64,000 nucleotides of DNA, taken from Terramyces sp. JEL0728 (taxonomy: Eukaryota > Chytridiomycota > Chytridiomycetes > Rhizophydiales > Terramycetaceae). Under the pieces are notes generated by a model. It made no database searches. It was not told the origin of the DNA and worked only from the letters and a program-made list of their open reading frames with translations. The stretch spans positions 1 to 64,000 of the forward strand of contig JADIIU010000043.1 in NCBI GenBank assembly GCA_027603945.1, in the 5' to 3' direction. This document shows positions 16,978-29,015 of the stretch, one piece after another. Position numbers and translations under genes: made by a program. Numbering within the stretch: position 1 is the first letter of the stretch; every line of letters starts with the position of its first letter.

Positions 16978-18345
16978 TTACACGACATACAGAGTGATGA
17001 GGAAACACACAGTCCCGTTCGCCAAATGATAAACCAGTCTCTCCCTGGTAGAATACGTTGCCAGCCATGCACCGACAAATACAACCAAAAGTGACAGATT
17101 GGGGAAGCTTACTGTCAATGTTTGTTTAATGAAATTCATTGAAAACTGGATGCGCAGCAACATATTAACCAGATTGGCAATAATCAATCCATAGGACCCT
17201 AATTGCAACACATTCATTGTCAAATAACTAGTGATGATGAAAACAATCCAGAAATAAATAAAATATAGTGATTGTTTGGCTAGGACTTTGGTATCCCCAA
17301 CTGCTTGCAAGTAAGATTCCGTAATTCCATTAATCCCCATTACTGGGACATAGAGACAGTAGAGCGACAGTAAATTACTGGCATCTGATTTAGAATACAA
17401 TATCTGTAGTAGTAATCCGGTGTAATTGGTAGCAAAGAAGACAAAGTAACTGCCGAATATAATATGGAACTGAAACAAAGTCTCCAAGAAATCCTGTGTT
17501 TCCTTTTGTTTCGTTGATTTTGAAAAGTACGCTCTGCTGATGTCTTCTAGCGGTAAAAACAACATTCGACAAACTAGTGAACCTAAATCAGATACCAGTC
17601 TATAAGATCCTTTGCTTTCATCTTTGATTCCCAACCAAACTAGGACAATTTTATCCCCCACCGTCAACAAATGCTTAATTATTGTCTGGAATACGAATCC
17701 AAGCGAAATTGAAATAATCTCAATATCTAGCCAAGTAGGAGATTTTTTAGGAATTAGTGAAACATCCATCTGGATTCTTGAATACAACACAAGCAACACC
17801 AGGGAGTAAATGACTTGTAAGTACGCATAAATATACAATCCATCAACAGTATCTAATTTCCCATTATTTAACCTGAATAATGCTAATCCAAGTGTTGAAA
17901 TTATCTGAGTGAAAAATGCTTTTGATTCAATTCCAACCCGCGTTTCGTACAATAACTTGAACTGGCAGTAGGAGTAAAATGGCTCAGTTAATAATTCTAT
18001 TCCGCAAGCGAGCGTATACAAATAAAACACAGTCTGTTTGTCGCCTTTGAAAGTATTTGTAAATATTGAAATGACAGCCAAAACTAGAAATACAAGGAAT
18101 GGAATAAATGACATGTTGATGACCAGCTGCAGCTTTTTCGATCGAAGTAACCCCATCCTGATACTCTCCCTGGACAAGAACAGCAATGAAGTGTGGTATA
18201 AATCCATATCCTGAATTATTCCAATCATCCCTAGTTCGGATATCCGAGTAAGGAACACATTGCACCCAAACGTCAACCCCCTGGTAACAACCTGTTGCGA
18301 TAAAACAAATCCAACGCCTTGAAGTGACTTTTTCAGATTCGACAT
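16978..18345 (-). CDS. RFT1: RFT1, ER dolichol-oligosaccharide flippase-like protein
   Basis: Single exon, 455 residues from the ATG at 18345 (the frame is open a little further upstream but without an ATG). The start NLKKSLQGVGFVLSQQVVTR and the early FLTRISELGMIGI match RFT1, and RESIRMGLLR (family RE..R.A..R) is the signature of the first cytosolic loop. Twelve or so membrane segments follow, ending with VGAWLATYSTRERL. RFT1 is needed for Man5GlcNAc2-PP-dolichol to reach the ER lumen in N-glycosylation. Length is slightly below the usual 540. It starts 110 bases from the divergent ABHD gene. Confidence 0.85.
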   Translation of the reverse strand: MSNLKKSLQGVGFVLSQQVVTRGLTFGCNVFLTRISELGMIGIIQDMDLYHTSLLFLSRESIRMGLLRSKKLQLVINMSFIPFLVFLVLAVISIFTNTFKGDKQTVFYLYTLACGIELLTEPFYSYCQFKLLYETRVGIESKAFFTQIISTLGLALFRLNNGKLDTVDGLYIYAYLQVIYSLVLLVLYSRIQMDVSLIPKKSPTWLDIEIISISLGFVFQTIIKHLLTVGDKIVLVWLGIKDESKGSYRLVSDLGSLVCRMLFLPLEDISRAYFSKSTKQKETQDFLETLFQFHIIFGSYFVFFATNYTGLLLQILYSKSDASNLLSLYCLYVPVMGINGITESYLQAVGDTKVLAKQSLYFIYFWIVFIITSYLTMNVLQLGSYGLIIANLVNMLLRIQFSMNFIKQTLTVSFPNLSLLVVFVGAWLATYSTRERLVYHLANGTVCFLITLYVV

Positions 18346-18454
18346 TTGTATTTTGCCACCCAAAATATCCGCATTGCGTTGGAAAAGTTTCAGAAATATA
18401 AAAGGCAAATTCAAGCGACTACTGACCCGAAAGGACTTGCTGGAACAATTGAAT

Positions 18455-19603
18455 ATGAACGAAATTATCTTGAAACGAGATTACAAAGAATCTAGGTGGT
18501 CTATCTTCTCTTGGGCACCTACTTCCCCTCAAACCGGCTATAAGGCGGAAAAGAAGCTTTTGGAGACAGAGATTCAACTCGACGATAATACACATGTCGG
18601 GTTTGTTGAAATTGGCAAAAACAGACTGATTAATACACTCACCTTGAATTTTAATCCAGATAACCAAAAGAACTTGGTTATGACTCATGGATACGGAGCT
18701 GGATTAGGGTTCTACTACAAGAATTATAACGAATTGAAAAAGCTGGATGGGTTTAACGTCTACTCTCTTGACTGGCTTGGAATGGCAAACAGCAGGTACT
18801 CTATTTTAATTCAGTCGGCCTCCGTTTGTGAAAACTCGTTATAGAGACACTGAAGAAAAGTTGGTTGCTGATGCTGAAGATTTCTTTGTTGATTCTTTGG
18901 AAGAATGGAGAAAAAGGATGGGGATGGAGCAAATGGTTTTGTTGGGGCATTCCCTTGGTGGATGTAATTCCTATTAACGTAGATCTCAGTACTTGCTATG
19001 CGTTGAAATACCCTTCAAGAGTAGAGAAACTGATCCTTGTATCTCCTGTCGGCGTGCCAGTGGAGCCAAAAGAACAAAACCCAAGAAGAAGTGGTTACTT
19101 GTGGTCATTTTTCAGGACTTTATGGAGCTGGAACATTACACCAATGTCAATCATCCGTACTTTAGGACCTGCCGGCCCTTCACTCGTTCGTAAATACACT
19201 TCGCGAAGATTTGCTCATCTAGCAGAAGAAGAAAACAAATCACTTGAAGATTACATCTACCACATTTCAGCACAATCGGGTAGCGGCGAATACGCACTTG
19301 CCCGATTGCTCAAGCCTGGTGCGTGGGCTAGAAACCCGCTGCATCACAGAGTGCACGAGTTGAAAATGCCAACTAGTTTCATTTATGGTGACCAAGATTG
19401 GATGGATCATCGATATGCACTTTTGTCAACTGTTAACTTCACATCCCCTGTCAAGGTTGCTGTTGTTGCTAATTCTGGCCATCACTTGTATCTTGGTAAG
19501 TATTATTAATTTAGATAACCCACCAATCTTTAATCTAGCAGTAAAGAAAGAGTTGGGACAGGATGTTAGAGGACATCCTGAATTGGTTTATCCGCATCAA
19601 TAA
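18455..19603 (+). CDS. ABHD4/5 (CGI-58/Ict1/Cld1)-type alpha/beta hydrolase
   Basis: Four exons (18455-18795, 18815-18963, 18983-19495, 19515-19603) with three 19-nt introns; 363 residues. Features in order: VMTHGYGAGLGFYYKN (oxyanion HG), VYSLDWLGMANSRSRPPF (D-W-L-G-x-x-x-S-R-P, characteristic of ABHD4/5), LLGHSLGGYLSTCYA (nucleophile Ser), SFIYGDQDWMD (acid Asp), and SGHHLYLDNPPIFN (catalytic His plus the H-x4-D acyltransferase motif). Relatives act on N-acyl phosphatidylethanolamine, lysophosphatidic acid or cardiolipin. Both catalytic Ser and H-x4-D motifs are present, so it can be an active enzyme, unlike CGI-58 which lost the Ser. An upstream non-ATG extension could hide a short first exon. 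Confidence 0.87.
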
Positions 19604-19794
19604 AGTTAATTTTGAATTTCCCATTATCTGGAACCACACCAAAATATCAAAATTATCTTCAAGTTTGTATCTTTTATATATACTCTGCCATAAATATCCA
19701 GTAAAATATTTCTCCTTGACCAGAGTCGCGTATTTTACATTGGGCCGATCTACTTATGTGACGTAACCAGTTTGCTGGACTTTTCTCATTTCAA

Positions 19795-22700
19795 ATGCTA
19801 CGAGACGATATCAATTCTCTCAAGCAGAAATTTGAAACCATACGCACTCAGTTGGAAAAACTGGATATTCAAAGTGCAAATCCACTCATCGCGACAATCA
19901 AGCAGGACCAGGATAACTTGAAACTTTTTGTTGAAGATTTGAATCGAGGTGAGGTCAATTAACCCAGCGCGATTGAATTTTAAAGAAGCTGGCGCATCCC
20001 TTAAATGGTTTCCATCCACTTTGGTGGAATTCCGCTCACATCCATATTCAATTAGAAACGGAGTTAATAACTATATACCCATGCATAGCTTTGAATGTCC
20101 AATACATCCGCTTTCGCTATTTTCCCAAATTTGGAACATTATATACCTTGGATTTCAACTGGTATACGCTTTTCTATTGCCATTAGGAGTTGGATTTTCG
20201 TATTACAACAGTATTCTACCCACACTCTCTATATTCCTTACGGTGTTTGTACTAGTAGATGCAATTATAAAAATCAACACAGGAGTAGAGGTTGACTCCA
20301 TGCTGGAAATGGAATTAAAACGAGTTAGGATGATTCACTTGAAAAAAAGATGGTTGATATACAGCTGTATCCTTGCATTCCCATTTATATTTATATTTAC
20401 ACCGGCAATGCTATCGGATAGAATTTATTTTTGGATTTTGCTCCTCAATCTTTTCCCAGCACTGGTGCTGATATGCGATCATACACGGACATACCTGGCA
20501 ATTGAATATTTAAAACTATTTCGACAGTCGTCATTCAGCTTGGCGGTTATCAATGGAGTGCTGCTGCTGTATATCGTCTTTTACTACGCGTAAGATCAGG
20601 CTAACATAGTCATATTTATATATGCGTGAATAACTTTACAAACGAATATTCCTTGAGCATAAAAAGACCATTCTATGTACTGTTATTGGAAGGGATCAGT
20701 TTCGTTTTTGGGTCAGAGTAACCTTTGCTAATGCAGGTGGGCAATTAGACCGCAAGGAGCTGGATATCAATATACGGCACATATAATTGTAGGTACAGTC
20801 ATCTCATCGCTGTTTATGGCGAATATCACAATCTATTTATTGAGTTTAAATGTCCCCACCAGAGAATTTACCGAGAAACTGGAAGAAGTAGATCAGTTTG
20901 TACTTGCAAAAGGCGTGGGAAAGGAGATCCATGAGCGCATGATTGCGTACTATCATTTCAAATACACCGACGCCAAATATTTTGACGAACAAAAGATACT
21001 GCACGAATTAAACACTCCATTGAAACTGGTAAGCCAGTATTAAAAAGTCGATTCTACTGAGAAGCTATCAAAATTTTCTGTTCAAGGTCCCCTTTCTAAA
21101 AAATGCGTCGTTCGAAGTAATGGCCAAGATAGTTTCAAGTCTAAAGGTTGAACATTTCTTGAAGGAAGATATCATAATTGAAGAAGGATCTACAGGCGAT
21201 CAAATGTATTTTGTTGCAAAAGGAAAAATGAATGCCTTCATCAAAGGGATCAGAGTCGGAAGTATAAAACCCGGAGACTATTTTGGCGGTAAGAGTGATT
21301 AATCCAAGAAATCTCGTTATTATTCGAAGATGTAAAACGGACAGCGACAATTGAAGCCGTCACCAACTGTATACTCTATTCGCTGAACCGACAGGATTTT
21401 AGAAAGATTATTGAACTAGATTCCTCATTTTCCGGAATAGTCACAAAATTTGCATTGAAACGAATGGCTCGAGATAAGATTGATATTCTTCCTTATACGC
21501 CTCTGAAAAGAATGGCTCAAGAAAAAGCATTTCAGGATAACGATATTGGTAGAAATCAAACTATTACTTCAAAGAAAAAACCGAAAAATGTGCGTTTAGC
21601 TGCTCTTGATCATTTACTCAAACCCACGTTATTGTCAAAAGCAGCAGAATATAGCTCGAACGAGCAAATGTCTGCCGTGTCTGAAATTGATGATGTCAAA
21701 TCCTCCATTCACGCTTCATCAGCGGTTCATAACGCTTCGCAATTCATTAATGGATCATTTATAGGTAGCGAAAATCGAAACAGTAATGCCATAAGCACTT
21801 GTAACGGAGCATTGCCCAACAACGACCAAATAATTAGTTTAAATTTACAAGATGTCTCCATGGATATTAAATGTAACGATAAAATATTAAACGTTCGGGA
21901 TGAAACCGTAGCACAGTCATTCGTGAAATCTAAATTGAACTGCTCAACGTTTCCTGATGCATATCTGGAGAATAAAGCCCAAGAACTTTCCCGAATCCTT
22001 GCACCACCAACCAGCATTTTACCTATCATAACATCTGCACCAATAACATCATTGACTCATGCAAATATTAATACAGACACAACTAGCGCATCCCATCCGA
22101 CAACACATTCTGCGAACAAAGACACACAGAGTCAAAGTTCAACAGTCTCAACTCAATCATTTAACACTCCTCGCGACAGAGATAGGCAGTTTGAAAACAA
22201 TATTCTTGAAGATTCATCAAATGCGACTTCAATGGTAACAGAGCCATCATCCAATGCAGTTTACGCTAGCAAAGCGCTGCCCAGCATTTTGGAGAGGCCA
22301 GAATTGAAAAAGTACACAAAAGAAAGACACAGTTCGACAACCGAGTTGAGTTCTACTTCAGCAAGTAATGATGGAAATACGAGAGCTGGAGGAAGACGAG
22401 CTTCAATAGCCATATGTGGGAATCGAGATTTTATTCAATTGAGTGTCTCAGAGGACCTGGACAGAAAACACTTTTCTTTGGCGATGATTGAGTTTCAAAA
22501 TGAACATACAAACTTTGAAAAAAATACAGAGGCGGCCAAAGTGGACTTGAGCTCTCAGATAGAGGCTCAAAAAGGTTCAGAGATGATTCCAAGTAGATTG
22601 GAGAAACCAGGTACATAGTTCTTAGTTTAGGTTTCCTAAAAAGAAAAAGTGAGCAAAAAGATGCAATTTCTGATGCTCACATCTTCTTCAATCAATCCAA

Positions 22701-25700
22701 AGCAATTTTTCTAGAGTCGGAGAAGGCCGTAGAGTTACCAGTTGGAAAAAATCAAGCAAATTTAGAAACGGCTCATATACTCAAGATTAGAGAATCATTT
22801 CCTTATGATGATAACCCAGCTCCTTCTCCAATATCATCTGTTTTTGAAAGGGAAGAAGCCGACCTTAAACGCACAAGGAAAAGAAAACTACAAACCAACC
22901 TAAAATACGATTTTAAGTATTACAAACTAAGCAATCAACTTTTTTCCATAGCAAACATTATTTTTCTACCAATTTTTATATCGCGCAATGATTTTGATCA
23001 AATATTATTGATATACAGTCCCTTAATATTTGCTCAAACTATAGCCTATATTTTCAGTAGATACAAAAACAGTCTTTTCAGCAAAAACAAGCAAAGCAGC
23101 TTGCAATCCGGTATACAGATCGCATTCTTGGTAAGTTGCGGAATTCCATGGATTTATCTGGAAGATTATATGTGTTTCTTTCAATTAATACCCAATTTTG
23201 TTATTCTCTCGGAGGTGGATATTACAGCTGTTGTGAACCAGGTTAAACACGCTGGATATAAGTTCAGTTCCGAGGCACTTTTCGGGTTGCAAGTATTTAT
23301 TTGCATTCTTATATATTGGTAAACTATAATTCACAAAAGGAATTTTATTGCCTCAATTTCGATATATGCAGGAGATTTTAGTATATCCGATTATGCTGTT
23401 TATTACAGTATGGAATTCCACGAAGCAGCTGCGCGGATGCTAAACAACGGGTACTTGATAATTAAAGTAAGGTGTGGAGCTTTAGCACCTTCCACTCCAC
23501 AAGAATATTATCTGCGGACTATAAATATGTTGCTGAATGCTTTTTTTCTAGCATTATATGTCGGAAACATTTCTAGATATATGATTGGATTGGACAGTAC
23601 CGGGAGGAAATTTCACGAACAACTGGAGCAGGTTGGACAGTATATTAGCTATAAAGGGCTTGGAAGAGAATTGAAACACAAGATTCTCCATTTGTACAAT
23701 TTGAAATATATCAATAGCAAGTATTTTGACGAAGAAAGGATATTCCAGGAGCTTAATCAGCCGTTGAAGCTAGTAGAAATTTGCTAATACAGTCTATTTA
23801 CTTGAGAGAATGTGCACCGTTAATTAGACAAGTTCCTTTTTTCAAAAGTTCTGAAAAAGGATTCATATCCAATCTTGTTACAATGCTGAAGCCGATACAC
23901 TTTTTAAAAGACGATATCGTAATAGAAAAAGGATCAGTAGGAGCACAGATGTTTTTTATATCATCCGGATATTTGGAAGTAACTTTGAATGGCAGAGTGC
24001 TAGGCAAATTGTCTCCAGGACAATATTTTGGAGGTAGTCCCCGTTAACAGTAGAAATTGCGTTATTGTTGAGAAATCCGAAAAGGACAGCTACGATTAAA
24101 GCACTGACGGATTGCTTCCTGTTTTCATTGACAAGAGAGGCTTTGTACAAGATAAAGGACTGGTATCCCGATGTCGGAAAAAGAATGCAAGAAATGGCAG
24201 ACGAGCGAATCGAGGCCGATAAATTAAATTTCATGAAAGAAGTGCCATTCTTTAAAGGCGCAACGAAAGAGTTCTTTTCGGAAGTTTTTACAGCGCTGAG
24301 AATGGTTGCCTTTGAAGCTGGAGATGTTATTATTGAAAAAGGCACCATTGGAGAAGAAATGTATTTCATAATCGGTGGGTCAGTGAACGTAGTGATAAAT
24401 GATGTGGTCACATTTACAATGAGCGCAGGAATGTATTTTGGAGAGATCGCAATCATAATGGAAAACACAAAAAGAACTGTCAATATTGTCGCAGCAACTT
24501 TTTGCACATTGTACAGCCTTTCAAAGTACGACTTGAATACTATTATTGTCGGACACCCCGAATTAGCAGATAAGATGCTGCAGGTTGCCAGCGAAAGGAT
24601 ATTCAACGACAAAATTCGTAACATTCTCACCAAAGTTCCTTTCTTAAAAACTGCTAGCAATGATGTGGTGGCTAAATTGGCAAAGCTGATTCAAATAGTG
24701 CCATTTCAAGCTGGAGATCAGATATATGATATCGGGATGCCAGGAGATTCAATGTTTTTTATTATCTCTGGGGAGATTGGAATTTATGACGAAGAAAGAA
24801 AAATATCTCACCTTACGGAGGGCCAATTCTTTGGCGAAATCTGCCTTATATTCAAAGACGCAAAGAGGACTTGCAAAGTAGTTGCTGTAACGAACTGCGA
24901 ACTATACGAACTTGGCCGGCTTAACTTGAACAAAGTACTAGCTGATGATCCGAAATTAGGCGATATTATTCAATCGGTTGCAACTCATCGAATAATGGAA
25001 AACAAAGTCCGGAAATTAGTTAGCCAAGTCCCGATTATGCATGGGGCCAGTAAAAGCGCTCTTTCGAAAATTGTGAAATTACTCAAACTTGAAAGGTATT
25101 ATCATGGGAATATGGTTGTAAAAAAGGGTGACATTGGAAACGGAATGTATTTTATAGCTTATGGCACTCTAAATGTAGTTAGAGATGACAAGATAGTCGC
25201 TGTTCTTGAGTCGGGACAGTATTTTGGAGAAATTGACTTGCTAAGTGACTGTGTCCGGACCGCTAGTGTAATTTCAACAGGAACATGCGAGCTATATTAT
25301 CTATCAAAAGAAAATTTCAAAGAGGTTGTAGCGGAATTTCCTCAAATCCAAGAAGTTTTGGAGCAAGCAGCAAACGAAAGAATCCAAAATGACAAAATTC
25401 GAAAATTGCTCAACGATATCCCATTTTTTGCTGAAGTTGAAGATTCAATAATTTCAGAAATATTTGATTCTCTCACTCTTGTACACTATTTTCCAAACTC
25501 TATTATTTTTGAAAAAGATGAAATTGGATCTTGTATGTACTTTGTTGCATCTGGCAGTCTCGTTGGCAAAATTGGAAAAGAAGTGATTACATACATGAAA
25601 GGTGGACAGTTTTTTGGAGGTAATCAAAAGTTAACACAGAAATTTCCTTGCTATTTGATTCGAAAAGAACAGCATCTGTGTGCACCGAGACTGATTGCAC

Positions 25701-27005
25701 GCTGTACACACTACAAAGGGCTGATTTGGATGGAATTCTATTAAATTTTCCAATTGCAGCCGCAAAACTAAAGAAGGTAGCTCACGATAGATTGAGATAT
25801 GACAATATTAGAGAAATGATTAAAAAAGTATCGTTCTTCAAAGATGTTGAGGAGGAAGCCGTCCTAGATATCACAAAAATTTTGAAAACTGAACCATTTC
25901 ATGCCGGCGAATATGTTATTCTAAAAGATCAACTTGCCGATAAAATGTATTTCGTTATATCTGGCAAATTCCAGGTTATAATCAACGACGTAGTTGTATC
26001 TGAACTCTCAAATTCCCATTTTTTTGGAGGTACAGTGGTGAATAACATAGAAATTGCTATTCTTCAAGCAGACTCAAGACGCACTGCTTCAGTAAAATCG
26101 GCAGGAGAAGGCGAATTGTTGTCGTTATCAAGAGTGGAATTACAAGGAGCCTTAAAAAAGTACCCAAAAATATTGAATTCATTGAAAACAACGGTGGAGA
26201 AAAGATTGGCAAAAGACGGCCTTCGAGCCAGAATTTTGGACATACCGATATTCAAAGAAGCTAATAGCAACTTTATACTGGAGTTGATTGATAATCTAAC
26301 GACGGAAATTCACTTTAGCGAAGATAAAATCATCACACAGGGAGACTTGGCCGATGCAATGTATTTTATTACTTTTGGAGAAGTACAGATATTTATCGAT
26401 GAACAAAAGATAGGGGCAATGTCATCTGGACAATATTTTGGAGGTAATTAAAGATAACATCAGAAATTGCTCTCCTGACCGAAAACACCCTTCGCACAGC
26501 CAGTATAGTGGCAGTTGGAACTTGCGAGTTTCTCAAATTGAACAAATTTTCTTTTAATTTGATTGTGGAAAAATATCCAGAGGAAAGGCTCAGATTACAG
26601 CTCGAAGCCGAAAAATTAATAATCAATGACAAAGTGCGAATTCTCCAAATTTCTAAACTTTCGCCATTTTTCAAGTGCAAGAAAATTGCTCTGTTGGAGG
26701 CTGCTGCTGAAAAGTTGACAGTTGCAAAGTCCCCTGCCAACAAAGTAATATTCGAGAAAAATTCAAATGGGGATTGCATTTACTTTGTAAAAAGCGGCAA
26801 AGTTACAATTAAAGACTCTGCAACTTTCATGTACGACTTGAAAAAGGGAGATTGCTTTGGAGGTATTTTAATTTAATAATCAGACTATAATTGTAAATTG
26901 GAAGCGCAAACTAAAAGAAAATATACAGCCATTGCAAAAAACGACTGTGAATTGTATATTCTTAGCGGTAGTGACTTTTTGAAACTGCCAAATGAAGTTA
27001 ATTAG
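19795..27005 (+). CDS. Fused protein with two channel-like membrane regions and nine cyclic-nucleotide-binding domains
   Basis: Fourteen exons (19795-19948, 19968-20589, 20610-20717, 20737-21028, 21048-21288, 21309-22610, 22631-23318, 23340-23772, 23793-24033, 24054-25619, 25640-26029, 26051-26443, 26464-26862, 26884-27005) with 13 introns of 19-21 nt keep one frame for 2316 residues. Region one: a coiled coil, membrane segments from ECPIHPLSLFSQIW, a C-linker (FDEQKILHELNTPLK) and one CNBD. A Ser-rich linker of about 450 residues follows. Region two: more membrane segments, a second C-linker (FDEERIFQELNQPLK) and eight CNBDs in a row. CNBDs 1-8 keep the phosphate-binding FGE..RT motif; the ninth is degenerate. 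Neither pore region shows the GYG filter of HCN/CNG channels. No in-frame ATG exists at the start of region two, which supports one gene. Confidence 0.8.
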
Positions 27006-27028
27006 TAATAAACATGTAGTATACATTT

Positions 27029-28862
27029 TTATTTAATATCGTGATGAGAATCAATCATGGTTATTAACGGTTGTTCATTTGGATCTAGAACTATAGGCTC
27101 AAAGTAATCCCACTGTCCTCTGCCGTAGTCAAAGAACTTTTTGGCAAAATATGTAAAGTTTTTGATTGATAGTCTTGCTGCTGGAAGCCAGGCCGACCCT
27201 ACCTGGAAATCATGCGGCATGTCTTTGTATAATTCATGCCGTACCCACGATGTCGTAGAGTTTCGATTCTGGCTGTGGTATTTATATGCCAAAGCTATCG
27301 ATTCATCACGCAGTGTTTCTATTTCGCCAGCTTGCTGTCGTTAATGCAGTTTTACCACCAGCATTGGCATTAATCCAATAAAATCCCCAAAGATGGGAGA
27401 AACCAGCGGATGCCGAACGAATCTTTCCAGTGCATCTCGTTCGGTTTCGCTTATCTTTTGGTGGATATAAGAACTGTTTTCGACTGCTACAGAGGTAAGA
27501 GCGTATTTGTTGCTACCGATTGATTGCGCAAAACTAGCCACCGAAGCTACTTTATATGGTACTGTACCAGTCGGTGAAAGTACATCCAGAGGTCTATCCA
27601 TATTCTCGCCAAAGCAATAGCTGTAGACAGGGTGTGTTACGTCTGAAAAAACTGGTTCGTGTAAATTATAGGTATTTGGGGGCAAAAAGTCGTACCCGGA
27701 ATTTTCTTTCCATGATTTTGTGGAACAGGATAAATCAACCCAGGGCGAAAGCAGGATGCACGCTTTTGGGAGAGGAACCAAATGGGATTCGTCTGGATCG
27801 CGCAAGTACATATTAAGATAGTTGATTAGTGCCATTGTCAAACCTCCACCTGCATTACAAAAGCAAAATACCTGCTGAATCTCCAGATATGATGATATCT
27901 TCGGGGTCATAAGGGTCATGCAGCATTTCTGTTGTATTTTCAAACATTTCATTTGTGGGGTCTAAAAGCCATAAATACCCTGCCAGAGCATCATGCAACC
28001 CCGCTGGGAATGGATGTTCAGGTGCAAGACGGTAATTAATTGCAAATACCGGGCAGTTGCAATTCTTTGCTAAAATACCAGTCAAATTCCTATATATTTT
28101 GGCACTTCCAAGAATATACGCCCCGCCATGTATGTAACTAATTAATTTAAATTTACTAAATAACTTTGCGCTTTCTTTCTGATTTTTGAAAAGATTTAAA
28201 TATCCTGTTTTTGATTGAATTTCCATTCTCTGGCAAAAGCCATTCACCATCAAGTGTATAATAGTCCCCGACAGTAGAGCAGGTCGGATCTTCAGACGGT
28301 ATTGGGTATCTCCAAGCTAATATTAACTGCAGTTACTGGAAGTGTTTTTCTGATATTCTCTTCCTCTCTTTTCATAAGCTAACAGCAGTGATCTGTTTGT
28401 TATAAAGGTGCATGTTTTGACGGAAACCCCAGATGGTGTCAGGTCTACTAATCCAGCAGTCTCCACACCTGATCTGGCGAAATTCATTGAATGAAATGGG
28501 TACTGCATATTCTCTCTCATAAAATGAAGAGCGAATGCAGTAACAAAATCCCAGGACGGCCTTGTGTTTGAGTTCGTAACTATATTTGTCACCCCCGAGG
28601 CGACTGTCTTTACTTGGTGAGCTAATAGAGATCCCCCGTGCAGTACACCATTGTATACCTTTTCTGATATGGAATTCCGGGCTTGTTTTTTTGGTTTTTT
28701 AAATGTAGATAGTGCGAGGGTAGAAGCTGTTCGTACGATTCGCACCACAGATTGATAGTAATTAACTGGTTGAGCGTCCACATATTTCTTTTCTTTGCCA
28801 TTTGGAGAATTCAGGCTAGCTATCTGCTCTTTGAAATCTATGTACTGGAATAGAGCCTCCAT
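27029..28862 (-). CDS. Hormone-sensitive-lipase-type esterase
   Basis: Five exons (28862-28337, 28316-28157, 28137-27872, 27849-27356, 27334-27029), introns 20, 19, 22 and 21 nt; 583 residues. The hydrolase core begins at about residue 230: KVIYYIHGGAYILGS (HGGA oxyanion hole), INYRLAPEHPFPAGL, IIISGDSAGGGL (nucleophile Ser in GDSAGG), ILLSPWVDL, and MPMLVQAGEIETLRDES (acid loop). The family's His lies near MPHDFQ. The N-terminal 200 residues are a poorly conserved helical region as in fungal HSL relatives. Such enzymes cleave acyl- or steryl-esters. It is divergent from UNC-45 with 153 bases between starts and ends 23 bases from the stop of the channel-like gene. Confidence 0.87.
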
Positions 28863-29015
28863 TATTGCAACTTTTTCTCTATTGTTTGAACATGACCTTT
28901 GCCGCCCGTTCTATTATGCAGCTTATAAATGTTATTCTGCTTTGAATATCCCGAGTTTCCCATCCTGCTATTTGGTGGTTGGCGGGCTTTGAAATTCTCC
29001 ATTTTCAATCTTGGA

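Noticed and set aside
22611..22650. End of one channel gene and start of a second
   Set aside because: The stop at 22616-22618 lies in a 20-nt GT..AG intron, phases match across it, and the second half has no in-frame ATG before its first membrane segment.
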